Origin: Streptomyces diastatochromogenes
GTDB taxonomy: Bacteria; Actinomycetota; Actinomycetes; Streptomycetales; Streptomycetaceae
Direction of reading: 5' to 3'
NCBI RefSeq assembly: GCF_002242805.1
Contig: NZ_MCGQ01000041.1
Location: 1-64,000 of the forward strand
DNA: 64,000 nt
Positions 23,492 to 32,180 of the stretch are shown one piece after another. Within the stretch, counting starts at the first letter, position 1, and every line of letters begins with the position of its first letter. The position numbers and the translations under genes were made by a program. A model generated the notes under the pieces. The model did not search any database. It was not told where the DNA came from and saw nothing but the letters and a program-made list of their open reading frames with translations.

Positions 23492-24724
23492 GTGTCCGCC
23501 CCCCGCACCATGCCCTGGCCCCTCGTCGCCCTCTTCACGGCCGGGTATCTCGCCCCCTACCTGCTGCCGACCACCGTCGGCCGGCTCGACACCGGGCTTC
23601 CGCTCTCCGCCACCCAGGCCGGGGCCATCGGCAGTGCGCTGCTGCTGAGTTCGGCGGCGGCGGGGTTCCTGCTGGCCTCCCGGATCGAGCGGATCGGCGC
23701 CCGCACCCTCGCCCGGCTAGGGCTCGCGCTCGCCTTCCTCGGCTACGGCGGGGCCGCGCTCACCGGGGTCGTACCGGCCGTCGTCGCGGGCGCGCTGGTC
23801 GGCGGGTTCGGGTCCGGTACGGTCACGGCGGTCGCCGCCGGCGGCATCGCCGCACAGCGTGACCCGCACCGGGTCACCACGTTCGGCCTGCTCGGCGTCT
23901 CCGCCCTCGCGGGCGCCCTCTACCTGACGATCCCGCACCTGGGCCCCGGCCACGGGCAGCCGCTCGCCGCCATCGCCCTGACCGCCCTCGCGGTCTGGCC
24001 GCTCACCGGCCGCCTGTCCGGCCGTACGGCCCCGGCCCGCACCCACACCCACACCCGACGCGGCCGGCTCCCCCACCTCCGCGCCGGTCTGCTGCTGGCC
24101 GCCGCCATGCCCTGCTGGTCCCTCGTGCAGAACGCCCTGTGGGGCGTCAGCGGCCGCATCGGCCTCGACCAGGCGCACCTCACCGAGGTCACCGTCGGCG
24201 CGGTGTTCGCGGTCGCGCTCGGCGCCGGGCTGGTCGGGGTCGTGGGCGCGGGCGCGCTCGGGCCGCGGCTGGGCCGGGCGGTGCCGATCGGCCTGGGTAC
24301 GGCCCTCATCGCGGGCTGTATCGCGCTCAGCGCGTCGGCGACGGACCTGCCGTCCTTCGCCGGGGGCGAGATCGCCTGGAACGTGCTCTATCCGGTCGTG
24401 CTGTCGTACGTCATCGGCCTCGCCGCCTCCCTCGACCCGCGCGGCCGCTGGGCGGTGTTCGTCGGCTCGGCGTCCTCCCTGGGCACGGCGGCGGGACCGC
24501 TGACCGGGAGCGCGCTGGCGGCGTGGGCGGGCTTCCCGGTCATGGGCGAGATGCTGGCGGTGGGACTGCTGGGGGTGGCGGTGCCGTTGACGGTGGTGGC
24601 GCTGCGGGCGGGCAGGCAAACGGTCTCCGTGGTGGAGATCCGGGTGGACACCCCGGCCGTGCCTGCCCAGCCCACGTACGACACCGCCTACCCGAACTCG
24701 TACGCCTCGACCTCGGCCAGGTAA
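23492..24724 (+). CDS. MFS transporter (divergent from the glucarate genes)
   Basis: The protein has 410 residues and roughly twelve hydrophobic segments, for example PLVALFTAGYLAPYLLPTTVG, LLLSSAAAGFLLASRI and VGAVFAVALGAGLVGVVGAGALG. The motif-A loop is weak (RIERIGARTLARLG). The GTG at 23492, six bases after GGGA, is preferred to a TTG at 23450 that has no ribosome-binding site. Divergence from kdgD-gudD suggests a role in sugar-acid uptake, an inference. The 3' end overlaps the convergent deaminase gene by 37 bases. Confidence 0.85.
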   Translation: MSAPRTMPWPLVALFTAGYLAPYLLPTTVGRLDTGLPLSATQAGAIGSALLLSSAAAGFLLASRIERIGARTLARLGLALAFLGYGGAALTGVVPAVVAGALVGGFGSGTVTAVAAGGIAAQRDPHRVTTFGLLGVSALAGALYLTIPHLGPGHGQPLAAIALTALAVWPLTGRLSGRTAPARTHTHTRRGRLPHLRAGLLLAAAMPCWSLVQNALWGVSGRIGLDQAHLTEVTVGAVFAVALGAGLVGVVGAGALGPRLGRAVPIGLGTALIAGCIALSASATDLPSFAGGEIAWNVLYPVVLSYVIGLAASLDPRGRWAVFVGSASSLGTAAGPLTGSALAAWAGFPVMGEMLAVGLLGVAVPLTVVALRAGRQTVSVVEIRVDTPAVPAQPTYDTAYPNSYASTSAR

Positions 24725-25680
24725 CGGGCCCGCCGCTCCTCGTCGTCCTCCAGGAAGGAGGCGCGGAAGGAGTTGCGGGCGAGCTCGCGCATCTGCTCCC
24801 TCGTCAGACCGAGGGCGTCGCGCACGGCGTGGTAGTTGTCGGCGACGTACCCGCCGAAGTAGGCCGGGTCGTCGGAGTTGACCGTGCACAGCAGACCGGC
24901 GTCGAGCATGGCCGGAAGGGGATGGTCCGCGAGGACGTCCACCGCCCGCAGCCGGACGTTGGACAGCGGGCACAGGGTCAGCGGGATGCGCTCCCGGACC
25001 AGCCGCTCGACCAGCTCCGGGTCCTCCATGCAGCGCAGGCCGTGGTCGATGCGCTCGACGCCGAGGACGTCCAGAGCCTCGGTGATGTACGCGGGCGGCC
25101 CCTCCTCACCGGCGTGCGCCACCCGGCGCAGCCCCAGCCCGGCCGCGGCCTCGTACACCTCCCGGAACTTCACCGGCGGGTGCCCGACCTCGGCCGAGTC
25201 CAGGCCGATGCCGGTGATCCGGTCCAGGTAGGGCCTGGCCGCCTCCAGGGTCTCCAGCGCCGAGTCGGCGGACTCGTCGCGCAGGAAGCACAGGATGAGC
25301 TTCGTGGAGACGCCGTGGTTCTCCTCGCTGCGGCCGAGCGCCCGCCACAGCCCCTCCACGACCGTGCCCATGGTCAGGCCCCGGGCGATGTGCGCCTGCG
25401 GGTCGAAGAAGATCTCCGCGTGCCGCACGCCCTGCGCGGCGGCGCGGGCGAGGTAGGCGTCGGCCAGGTCCGCGAAGTCCTGCTCGGTGCGCAGGACGGC
25501 CATCAGCTCGTAGTACAGGTTCAGGAAGGACTGGAGATCCTCGAACTGGTACGCCTTGCGCAGCTCGTCGGTGTCGGCGTAGGGCAGCTCGACACCGTTG
25601 CGGGCGGCCAGCTCGAAGGCCAGCTCGGGCTCCAGGGTGCCTTCGATGTGGAGGTGCAGTTCTGCTTTGGGGAGGGGCAT
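24688..25680 (-). CDS. adenosine/adenine deaminase family hydrolase
   Basis: The 330-residue TIM-barrel amidohydrolase shows zinc motif ELHLHIEGTLEP, catalytic HAGEEGPP, DHGLRC and NSDDPAYFGG. The EGTLEPELAFELAARNGVELPY opening and CPLSNVRLR resemble the bacterial/fungal adenine deaminase branch (Pseudomonas PA0148 type) more than true adenosine deaminases. The substrate may therefore be adenine, giving hypoxanthine for purine salvage. It is the last gene of a HIT-rnz-deaminase run on the minus strand, 20 bases after rnz. The ATG is at 25680. Confidence 0.88.
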   Translation of the reverse strand: MPLPKAELHLHIEGTLEPELAFELAARNGVELPYADTDELRKAYQFEDLQSFLNLYYELMAVLRTEQDFADLADAYLARAAAQGVRHAEIFFDPQAHIARGLTMGTVVEGLWRALGRSEENHGVSTKLILCFLRDESADSALETLEAARPYLDRITGIGLDSAEVGHPPVKFREVYEAAAGLGLRRVAHAGEEGPPAYITEALDVLGVERIDHGLRCMEDPELVERLVRERIPLTLCPLSNVRLRAVDVLADHPLPAMLDAGLLCTVNSDDPAYFGGYVADNYHAVRDALGLTREQMRELARNSFRASFLEDDEERRARYLAEVEAYEFG

Positions 25681-25700
25681 CAAAGCATCGTAATCGTGCT

Positions 25701-26606
25701 TCAGCCGCGCTTCGGGACCGGCACTCGCAGCAGATCGTGCGCCACGGTCAGCTCCCCCTCGAACCCGGCGTCCCGCGCCTGCCGCTCGAACTCCTCGGGG
25801 TCGGAGTAGCGCTGGCTGAAGTGGGTGAGCACGAGGTGCCGTACGCCGGCGTCCCGCGCGACCCGAGCGGCCTGACCGGCCGTCAAGTGCCCGAAATCGA
25901 CGGCGAGTTCCTCGTCCTCGTCCAGGAAGGTGGACTCGATGACGAGCATGTCGCAGCCCTCGGCGAGCGCGTGCACCGCGTCGCACAGCCGCGTGTCCAT
26001 GACGAACGCGAACCGCTGCCCGCGCCGCACCTCGCTGACGTCGTCGAGCCGCACGCCCCCGAGGACGCCCTCGCGCTGGATCCGCCCGACGTCCGGCCCC
26101 TTGATCCCGTGCGCGGCGAGCCGCTCGGGCAGCATGCGGCGCCCGTCGGGCTCCACGATCCGGTAGCCGTACGACTCGACGGGGTGGGACAGCTTCCTGG
26201 CCTGCAGGGTGTACGACCCGGTCACGGCGAGGTCGCCGTCGGCGTCGACCGGTGCCTCGGTGAGCTGGACGGTCTCCCGGTACGCGGTCGCGTACCGCAG
26301 CCGGTTGAAGAAGCGCTGGCCGGAGCGCGGGTAGTGGGCGGTGATCGGGTGCGGCACCTTGTCCAGGTTGATCCGCTGGATGACTCCCGCCAGGCCCAGG
26401 GAGTGGTCCCCGTGGAAGTGCGTGACGCAGATCCGGTTCAGGTCGTGGGCGGCGACCCCGGCGCGCAGCATCTGCCGCTGTGTGCCCTCGCCGGGGTCGA
26501 ACAGGATGCCCTCGCCGTCCCAGCGCAGCAGGTAGCCGTTGTGGTTGCGATGCCGGGTCGGGACCTGGCTGGCGGTGCCGAGGACCACCAATTCACGTAC
26601 GGACAT
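25701..26606 (-). CDS. rnz: ribonuclease Z
   Basis: RNase Z cuts the 3' trailer of tRNA precursors. The 301-residue metallo-beta-lactamase protein has LGTASQVPTRHRN, the zinc motif THFHGDHSLG, a distal ligand in FVMDTRLCD, ESTFLDEDEE with the conserved Asp/Glu, and the C-terminal LTHFSQRYSDPEEF motif. The ATG at 26606 is six bases after the HIT-gene stop, so they are co-transcribed. Confidence 0.95.
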   Translation of the reverse strand: MSVRELVVLGTASQVPTRHRNHNGYLLRWDGEGILFDPGEGTQRQMLRAGVAAHDLNRICVTHFHGDHSLGLAGVIQRINLDKVPHPITAHYPRSGQRFFNRLRYATAYRETVQLTEAPVDADGDLAVTGSYTLQARKLSHPVESYGYRIVEPDGRRMLPERLAAHGIKGPDVGRIQREGVLGGVRLDDVSEVRRGQRFAFVMDTRLCDAVHALAEGCDMLVIESTFLDEDEELAVDFGHLTAGQAARVARDAGVRHLVLTHFSQRYSDPEEFERQARDAGFEGELTVAHDLLRVPVPKRG

Positions 26607-26612
26607 GGCGAC

Positions 26613-26966
26613 TTATCCGGGGGGCCATTCCATGCCACGGCCGCCGAGCACATGCGCGTGGGCGTGCCACACGGTCTGGCCGGCGCCGCTGCCGGTGTTG
26701 AAGACGATGCGGTAGCTCTCCAGCTTGTCCTCGTCGGCGACGACCTGGGCCTCGCGCAGTATGTCGGCGGCGATGCCCGGTTCCGCGGCGGCGAGTTCGG
26801 CCGCGTTCTTGTAGTGCACCCTGGGGATCACCAGGACGTGCGTGGGCGCCTGGGGGTTGATGTCCCGGAAGGCGACGGTCGTCTCCGTCTCACGGACGAT
26901 CGTCGCCGGGATGTGACCCCCGACGATCTTGCAGAACAGGCAGTCGTCCTGCGGCTCTCCTGCCAT
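26613..26966 (-). CDS. HIT-family nucleotide hydrolase
   Basis: The 117-residue HINT-branch protein has the zinc-type N-terminal CLFCKIV, HVLVIPRVHYKNA and the histidine triad VWHAHAHVLGG near the C terminus. It probably hydrolyses adenosine 5'-phosphoramidates or aminoacyl-adenylates. It is first in the HIT-rnz-deaminase run. Confidence 0.93.
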   Translation of the reverse strand: MAGEPQDDCLFCKIVGGHIPATIVRETETTVAFRDINPQAPTHVLVIPRVHYKNAAELAAAEPGIAADILREAQVVADEDKLESYRIVFNTGSGAGQTVWHAHAHVLGGRGMEWPPG

Positions 26967-27030
26967 AGCGCTGCGCTCGCTTTCGCCGGTGATCAGTTAC
27001 GGGGGCATCGTAGTCGGTTGGGTGCGGCTC

Positions 27031-27091
27031 GGTGGGGGCTGGTCGCGCCCACGCGGCGGAGCCGCATATCGACACAGCCCCGCGCCCCTTA
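27031..27091. repeat. intergenic repeat with hairpin downstream of tricorn
   Basis: This GC-rich stretch contains GCGGC-GGA-GCCGC (27053-27065) and a GGGGGCTGGTCGCG ... CCCCGCGCCCC frame, a type scattered in Streptomyces intergenic regions. It lies just past the tricorn stop and probably helps end that transcript. The rest of 26967-27088 shows no gene. Confidence 0.5.
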
Positions 27092-30000
27092 GGTGGGCAG
27101 GCCTGGCGGAGTTTTGGGCGGCCGTTGCTCCAGTGCCTCCAGCGCCAGGCTGATTGCCTTGTCCAGTTGGGTGTCCCTGTCCGCCGCGTAGTCCTGGGGG
27201 CGCTGGACGATCTCCACGTCGGGGTCCACGCCGTGGTTCTCGACGCCCCACTCGTAGCCCTCCAGCCAGAACGCGTACTTCGGCTGGGTGATCAGGGTGT
27301 CGTCGACCAGGTGGTAGCGGCTGTCGATGCCGATGACTCCGCCCCAGGTGCGGGTGCCGACGACCGGGCCGATACCGAGGGCCTTGATCGCCGCGTTGAC
27401 GATGTCGCCGTCGGAGCCGGAGAACTCGTTGGCGACGGCGACGACGGGTCCGCGGGGCGCGTCCTGCGGGTAGCTGTACGGCCGCATGCCGCGGGGCAGC
27501 GCCCAGCCGACGATCCGCCGGGCCAGCTTCTCCACGACGAGCTGGGAGGTGTGGCCGCCGCGGTTCTCGCGGACGTCCACGACCAGGCCCTCGCGGGCCA
27601 CCTCGACGCTCAGGTCGCGGTGGATCTGGGCCCAGCCGGGCGCCTGCATGTCCGGCACGTGGAGGTAGCCGAGGCGGCCGCCGGACGTCTCGTGGACGTA
27701 GGCGCGGCGGTCGGCGACCCAGGCGTGGTAGCGCAGGGGCTCCTCGTCCGCGAGGGGGACCACGACCGCGTGCCGGGGGTCTCCCCCGCCGGCCGGCGAG
27801 ATGGTCAGCTCGACCGGCTTCCCGGCCGTACCGATCAGCAGCGGGCCGGGGCCGGTGACCGGGTCGACCGGCTGTCCGGCGACCGCGACGATCGCGTCCC
27901 CGGGGCGCACGGCGACACCGGGCGCGGCGAGCGGGGACCGGGCCTCCGGGTCGGAGGTCTCCGCGGGGAGGATGCGGTCGATGCGCCAACTGCCGTCCTC
28001 GTGGCGGGAGATGTCGGCGCCGAGCAGGCCCTGCCGGGCGCCGTTGCCGTGGCCGCCGCGCGGCATGACGTAGGCGTGCGAGGTGCCGAGTTCGCCCTGC
28101 ACCTCCCACAGGAGGTCCACCAGGTCGTCGTGGGTGGCGAGGCGGTCCAGGAGGGGGCGGTAGCGGTCGAGGACGCCGTCCCAGTCGACGCCGCTCATGT
28201 CCGGCCGCCAGAAGTTGTCCCGCATGATGCGGCCGGTCTCGTCGTACATCTGCCGCCATTCGACGGCCGGGTCGACGGTCTGCCGGATCCGGGTCAGGTC
28301 GACGGTGATGTTCGAGTCGCTGTCCTCGTCGTCGGAGGCGCGCCGGTCGGCGGGTACGACCTTGAGCCGGCTGTCGGTCCACAGCAGGACCCGCTTGCCG
28401 TCGCCGCTGACCTCGAAGTAGTCGGCGTCGGCGGCGAGGTGCTCCAGGCGCTGCTGGGCGAGGTCGTACCGCTCCAGCTCGGTCTTGGGGTCCGGGTCGT
28501 CGGGAGTGGCCCGGGAGGAGCCGAGGACGCCGCGCACCGGGTAGCGGAGCCAGAGCACGCCGTCCTTGGCGGTGCGCAGGTTGGCGTAGCGGCCGGCCTC
28601 GACCGGGAAGGGCACGATGCGGTCGGCGAGGCCGTCGAGGTCGATCCGGGTCGCCGGGGCGCCCTCGCTGTCGGGCGTCTCCTCCTTGTCGGGGGTCCCG
28701 AAGGGCCGGCCGTGCCGCTGCGGTCCGAACGGGGACGGCGTGGTCGCGGCGAGGGTGATCAGGTACGGGCGGACGCCCTCGACGAAGGCGAGGTCGAAGA
28801 CGTGCTCGTCGTAGACCGGGTCGAAGGAGCGGCTGGAGAGGAAGGCGAGGTGCTTGCCGTCCAGGGTGAAGGCGGGCGCGTGGTCCTGGAAGCGCAGCGG
28901 GGTCGCCTCGGTGACCGACAGGTCGGTGGTGTGGGCGATGCGGAGCTGGCTGAGCGGCCGCGGGCCGGGGTGGGACCAGGCGAGCCAGCCGGAGTCGGGT
29001 GAGAAGGCGAGGCCGCTGACGTCCCCGTCCTCGCTGCGGTCCACCTCACGGACCTCGCCGCTCTCGCGCTCCACCAGCAGCAGCCGCCCGTCGTGCGCGG
29101 CGACGGCGGCCCGGCTGCCGTCGGGCGCCATGGCCAGCTCCAGGACGCGGCCGAGCTGTCCGGCGGCGATCCGGCGCGGGACGGCGCCGGGTGCGACGCC
29201 GGTGGCGGGCGCGAACTCCAGGGCGTCCTCGCCCTCGGCGTCCGTCACCCACACCACCCATTCCTCGCTCTCCGCGCGGAAGGTGCGCGGCAGCCGGGCC
29301 CGTACACCGGGCTGTGCGGCCAGCGCGCGGGCCGGGCCGGAGCGGTGGGTGACCCAGTGGACGGCGCCGCGCACGGCGACCGCGCTGCCGCGCGCGGTGT
29401 GGTCGGGGGCGGCGTGCCCGAACCAGCGGGAGGCGTTCACCGGCCGGGGCTGCAGGTCGACGCGCGGGCCGCCGAGCCGGACGTCCAGGCGGCGCGGTTC
29501 GGCGCCGTCGAGGTCGTCGAGCAGCCAGAGTTCGCCCGCGCTGGAGTAGACGACCCGGCGGCCGTCGGAGGCGGCGTGCCGGGCGTAGAAGCCGTCGAGG
29601 GGGGTGTGGCGCCGCAGGTCCGTCCCGTCGGCGAGGGAGGAGTACAGGGCCCCGGTGCCCTCGTGGTCGGACAGGAACGCGATCCGGTCCCCCGCCCACA
29701 GCGGGTACTCGAGGTTGCCGTCCAGCTCCTCGTGCAGCCGCACGAACTCGCCGTCGCCATCGCGGTCGATCCACAACTTGCCCGCCGTACCGCCCCGGTA
29801 GCGCTTCCACCAGGCGGCCTCGCGGCCCATCGGGGCGGACAGCAGCACGGTGTGCGGGCCGTGCACGACGTCGCCGACCGGCCCGTACGGCAGGGTGGCG
29901 GCGGGTCCGCCGTCCAGCGGGATCGCCCGCGCCCAGCTGCGGCGCAGGCTCGCCTGGCCCTGGGTGCTGACCGCGAGGACCTCGCCGTCCGGGGTCCAGC

Positions 30001-30298
30001 CACGCACCTGGGTCTTCGAACTCCCCCAGTACGTCAGCCGCTTGGCGGGCCCGCCGGCGACCGGGGCGATGTGCACCTCGGGGGCGCCGTTGCGGGTGGA
30101 GGTCCAGGCGACGGTCGTACCGTCGGGCGAGATGCGGGGGTGGGTCACCGGCACGTTGTCGGCGCTGACCCGCCAGGCCCGCCCGCCGTCCAGGGGTGCC
30201 AGCCATACGTCGTCCTCGGCGGTGAAGGTCACCAAGTCGCCGTGGACATGGGGGAATCGGAGGTAGCCGGAAGATCCCGTCGAAGCGCCCTGAGTCAC
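27089..30298 (-). CDS. tricorn-type protease (S41)
   Basis: The 1069-residue protein is close to the full tricorn layout. An N-terminal beta-propeller of WD/TolB-like repeats (residues about 15-330, e.g. THPRISPDGTTVAWTS) and a second propeller (about 340-680) are followed by a PDZ domain near 790-860 and the S41 core. The catalytic tetrad is present at expected positions: Ser-His in GTSHAYV (about 740), the nucleophile Ser in FSGSDGD (about 960) and Glu in GVENHG (about 1020). Tricorn finishes peptides released by the proteasome, and Streptomyces has a proteasome. The GTG start is at 30298. It is monocistronic. Confidence 0.94.
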   Translation of the reverse strand: MTQGASTGSSGYLRFPHVHGDLVTFTAEDDVWLAPLDGGRAWRVSADNVPVTHPRISPDGTTVAWTSTRNGAPEVHIAPVAGGPAKRLTYWGSSKTQVRGWTPDGEVLAVSTQGQASLRRSWARAIPLDGGPAATLPYGPVGDVVHGPHTVLLSAPMGREAAWWKRYRGGTAGKLWIDRDGDGEFVRLHEELDGNLEYPLWAGDRIAFLSDHEGTGALYSSLADGTDLRRHTPLDGFYARHAASDGRRVVYSSAGELWLLDDLDGAEPRRLDVRLGGPRVDLQPRPVNASRWFGHAAPDHTARGSAVAVRGAVHWVTHRSGPARALAAQPGVRARLPRTFRAESEEWVVWVTDAEGEDALEFAPATGVAPGAVPRRIAAGQLGRVLELAMAPDGSRAAVAAHDGRLLLVERESGEVREVDRSEDGDVSGLAFSPDSGWLAWSHPGPRPLSQLRIAHTTDLSVTEATPLRFQDHAPAFTLDGKHLAFLSSRSFDPVYDEHVFDLAFVEGVRPYLITLAATTPSPFGPQRHGRPFGTPDKEETPDSEGAPATRIDLDGLADRIVPFPVEAGRYANLRTAKDGVLWLRYPVRGVLGSSRATPDDPDPKTELERYDLAQQRLEHLAADADYFEVSGDGKRVLLWTDSRLKVVPADRRASDDEDSDSNITVDLTRIRQTVDPAVEWRQMYDETGRIMRDNFWRPDMSGVDWDGVLDRYRPLLDRLATHDDLVDLLWEVQGELGTSHAYVMPRGGHGNGARQGLLGADISRHEDGSWRIDRILPAETSDPEARSPLAAPGVAVRPGDAIVAVAGQPVDPVTGPGPLLIGTAGKPVELTISPAGGGDPRHAVVVPLADEEPLRYHAWVADRRAYVHETSGGRLGYLHVPDMQAPGWAQIHRDLSVEVAREGLVVDVRENRGGHTSQLVVEKLARRIVGWALPRGMRPYSYPQDAPRGPVVAVANEFSGSDGDIVNAAIKALGIGPVVGTRTWGGVIGIDSRYHLVDDTLITQPKYAFWLEGYEWGVENHGVDPDVEIVQRPQDYAADRDTQLDKAISLALEALEQRPPKTPPGLPT

Positions 30299-30343
30299 CC
30301 CGTCACTTTACGCAGCGACCGGCGAACGCGCCCCCGGTTTCGA

Positions 30344-30901
30344 TCACTTGCCCTGCGCGGGCCAGCAGGTCGGGTCGCCCTTGCACCAGATCGTCCGCGT
30401 GACGGTGACGGTGACGGTCGGCTGCCCGCCGCTGGGCCGGTAGGTGACGGGCGGGGCGAACGTCGGGCCCGGCGTGGCCTTGCAGTTGCCCAGCCCGCCG
30501 ACGTGGAACACCTGCTTCCGCTCGACCCTGGCCGTCAGGTCCCCGCGCACACAGGCACCGTCGACGGCGCTGGTCACGATCCCGGCGACGGTGATCTTCC
30601 GTCCGTCCCCGGTCTGCCCCTGGCAGTCGACGTTGACGACGGTGGTCCGCGTCGGCGAGGGAGACCTCGTGGGCGTCCGGCTGTTGCCGTAGTTCCCGGT
30701 GCAGGTCAGCCAACTCACGTTCACGTGCTGCCGTCTCAGCTCGTCGGTCGCGGTCTTGTCGGTGGTGTACGCCACCGCGGCCGAGCCGAGATCCGCCGGC
30801 TGGCACGCGACCACCGCACCCACGGCCACCACGGCGAGCCCGGCCCCGGCCAGCACACGCGCGGGTCCCGACCGACGCCGAATCCGCCTCAATGCCCCCA
30901 T
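30344..30901 (-). CDS. predicted lipoprotein of unknown function
   Basis: The 185-residue protein begins with Arg-rich MGALRRIRRRSG, a hydrophobic stretch and a lipobox-like VGAVVAC near residue 33, so it is probably a lipoprotein on the outer membrane face. The mature part has paired Cys (SWLTCTGNYG, VNVDCQGQ, ACVRGDL, GNCKATPG, WCKGDPTCW) consistent with disulfides, and a Thr/Val-rich linker TVTVTVTRT. I do not recognise a family. It lies 46 bases downstream of the tricorn start, on the same strand, and is otherwise alone. Confidence 0.8.
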   Translation of the reverse strand: MGALRRIRRRSGPARVLAGAGLAVVAVGAVVACQPADLGSAAVAYTTDKTATDELRRQHVNVSWLTCTGNYGNSRTPTRSPSPTRTTVVNVDCQGQTGDGRKITVAGIVTSAVDGACVRGDLTARVERKQVFHVGGLGNCKATPGPTFAPPVTYRPSGGQPTVTVTVTRTIWCKGDPTCWPAQGK

Positions 30902-31019
30902 GAAGGGCAGCGTGCCACCGGCCTGCGCGCGGCGGAAGGTCGCATACGGCCACTCGTCAGTTCGGAGCCACCACCATCGGATGATCCGGAGCCGTAGGGC
31001 GCGGACCAGCCGGCTGACC

Positions 31020-31412
31020 TCAGCCCCGCAGCAGGAGCCACTCCTGGAGTTCCACCAGGTTGCCCTCGGGGTCCTTGAGGTGGGCCACGCGCATGCGGTC
31101 GGTCATGGGGGCCGGGCCGTGGAGCAGGGTGGCGCCGCGGGAGGTGATCTGCTCGCAGTAGGCGTCGAGGTCGTCGACGCGCAGGACGACCAGGGAGCGG
31201 TGGCCGGTGGCCGTCCCGCCCAGCTCGTCCAGGAGCTCGGCCATCATGGCGCGGTCCTGCAGGGCGATCCCGGCGGAGCCGGCGTGCGGGCTGAACTTCT
31301 CGTACGGGCCCTCGGTCGCGCCGGACTGCGGCTTGAGGCCGAGGACTTCGGCGTAGAAGCGGTAGCAGGCGGCGAAGTCGGTGACGAGGAGCCGTATCTG
31401 GGCGAGTTCCAT
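31020..31412 (-). CDS. VOC-family glyoxalase/dioxygenase-like protein
   Basis: The 130-residue vicinal-oxygen-chelate protein consists of two beta-alpha-beta-beta-beta modules (IRLLVTDFAACYRFYAEVLGLKP and LVVLRVDDLDAYCEQITSRG). It ends with the usual LKDPEGNLVELQEW carrying a metal-ligand Glu. The substrate is unknown. It follows rsmE by 15 bases in the hrcA-dnaJ-NMO-rsmE run. Confidence 0.9.
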   Translation of the reverse strand: MELAQIRLLVTDFAACYRFYAEVLGLKPQSGATEGPYEKFSPHAGSAGIALQDRAMMAELLDELGGTATGHRSLVVLRVDDLDAYCEQITSRGATLLHGPAPMTDRMRVAHLKDPEGNLVELQEWLLLRG

Positions 31413-31427
31413 CCGTTCCCCCAGGTG

Positions 31428-32180
31428 TCAGGACCAGCGGCCGGTGCGGCCGAGGAGGAGGGCGGTGGCCGCGGTGCCCGCGGTCGACGTGCGCAGCACG
31501 CTGCGCCCGAGCCGGTAGGCCTTCGCGCCCGCCTCCTCGAAGAGCGACAACTCCTCGGGGGAGACGCCGCCTTCGGGGCCGACGACCAGCACGATCTCGC
31601 CGGTGGCGGGGAGTTCGGCGGTCGCCAGCGGCTCACTGCCGTAGTCGCGGTCCTCGTGCAGGACGGCGGCGAAGTCGGCTTTGGCGAGAAGTGCGGCAAC
31701 CTGTTTGCTCGTCGCCGCGTCCGCCACCTCCGGGAAGCGCAGGCGGCGGGACTGCTTGCCGGCCTCGCGCGCGGTGGCCCGCCACTTGGCGAGCGCCTTG
31801 AGGCCTCGGTCGCCCTTCCACTGGGTGATGCAGCGGGCGGCCGACCAGGGCACGATCGCGTCGACGCCGGTCTCGGTCATCGTCTCCACGGCCAGTTCGC
31901 CGCGGTCGCCCTTGGGGAGGGCCTGGACGACGGTGATACGGGGGCTGGGCTCGGGTTCCACGGGGAACGCGAAGGGCTCGACGACCAGGTGGTCCTTCCC
32001 CGACGCGCTGAGGACGACCCCGGCCGCGCCCCGGCCCTTCCCGTCGGTGACCACCACGTCCTCGCCGGGCTGCAACCGCCGTACGGAGACCGCGTGCCGC
32101 CCCTCGGGGCCCGTCACGTCGATGATCGATCCGGGGCCCACGCCCTCCAGGGAGTCGACGACGAACACCGGCGCGGTCAT
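31428..32180 (-). CDS. rsmE: 16S rRNA m3U1498 methyltransferase RsmE
   Basis: The 250-residue SPOUT methyltransferase has an N-terminal PUA-like domain (GRHAVSVRRLQPGEDVVVTDGKG) and the knot motifs VVGPEGGVSPEE and LGRSVLRTSTAGTAA, which bind S-adenosylmethionine. It methylates U1498 of 16S rRNA in the decoding centre. The ATG start overlaps the stop of the upstream nitronate monooxygenase gene (ATGA). Confidence 0.95.
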   Translation of the reverse strand: MTAPVFVVDSLEGVGPGSIIDVTGPEGRHAVSVRRLQPGEDVVVTDGKGRGAAGVVLSASGKDHLVVEPFAFPVEPEPSPRITVVQALPKGDRGELAVETMTETGVDAIVPWSAARCITQWKGDRGLKALAKWRATAREAGKQSRRLRFPEVADAATSKQVAALLAKADFAAVLHEDRDYGSEPLATAELPATGEIVLVVGPEGGVSPEELSLFEEAGAKAYRLGRSVLRTSTAGTAATALLLGRTGRWS

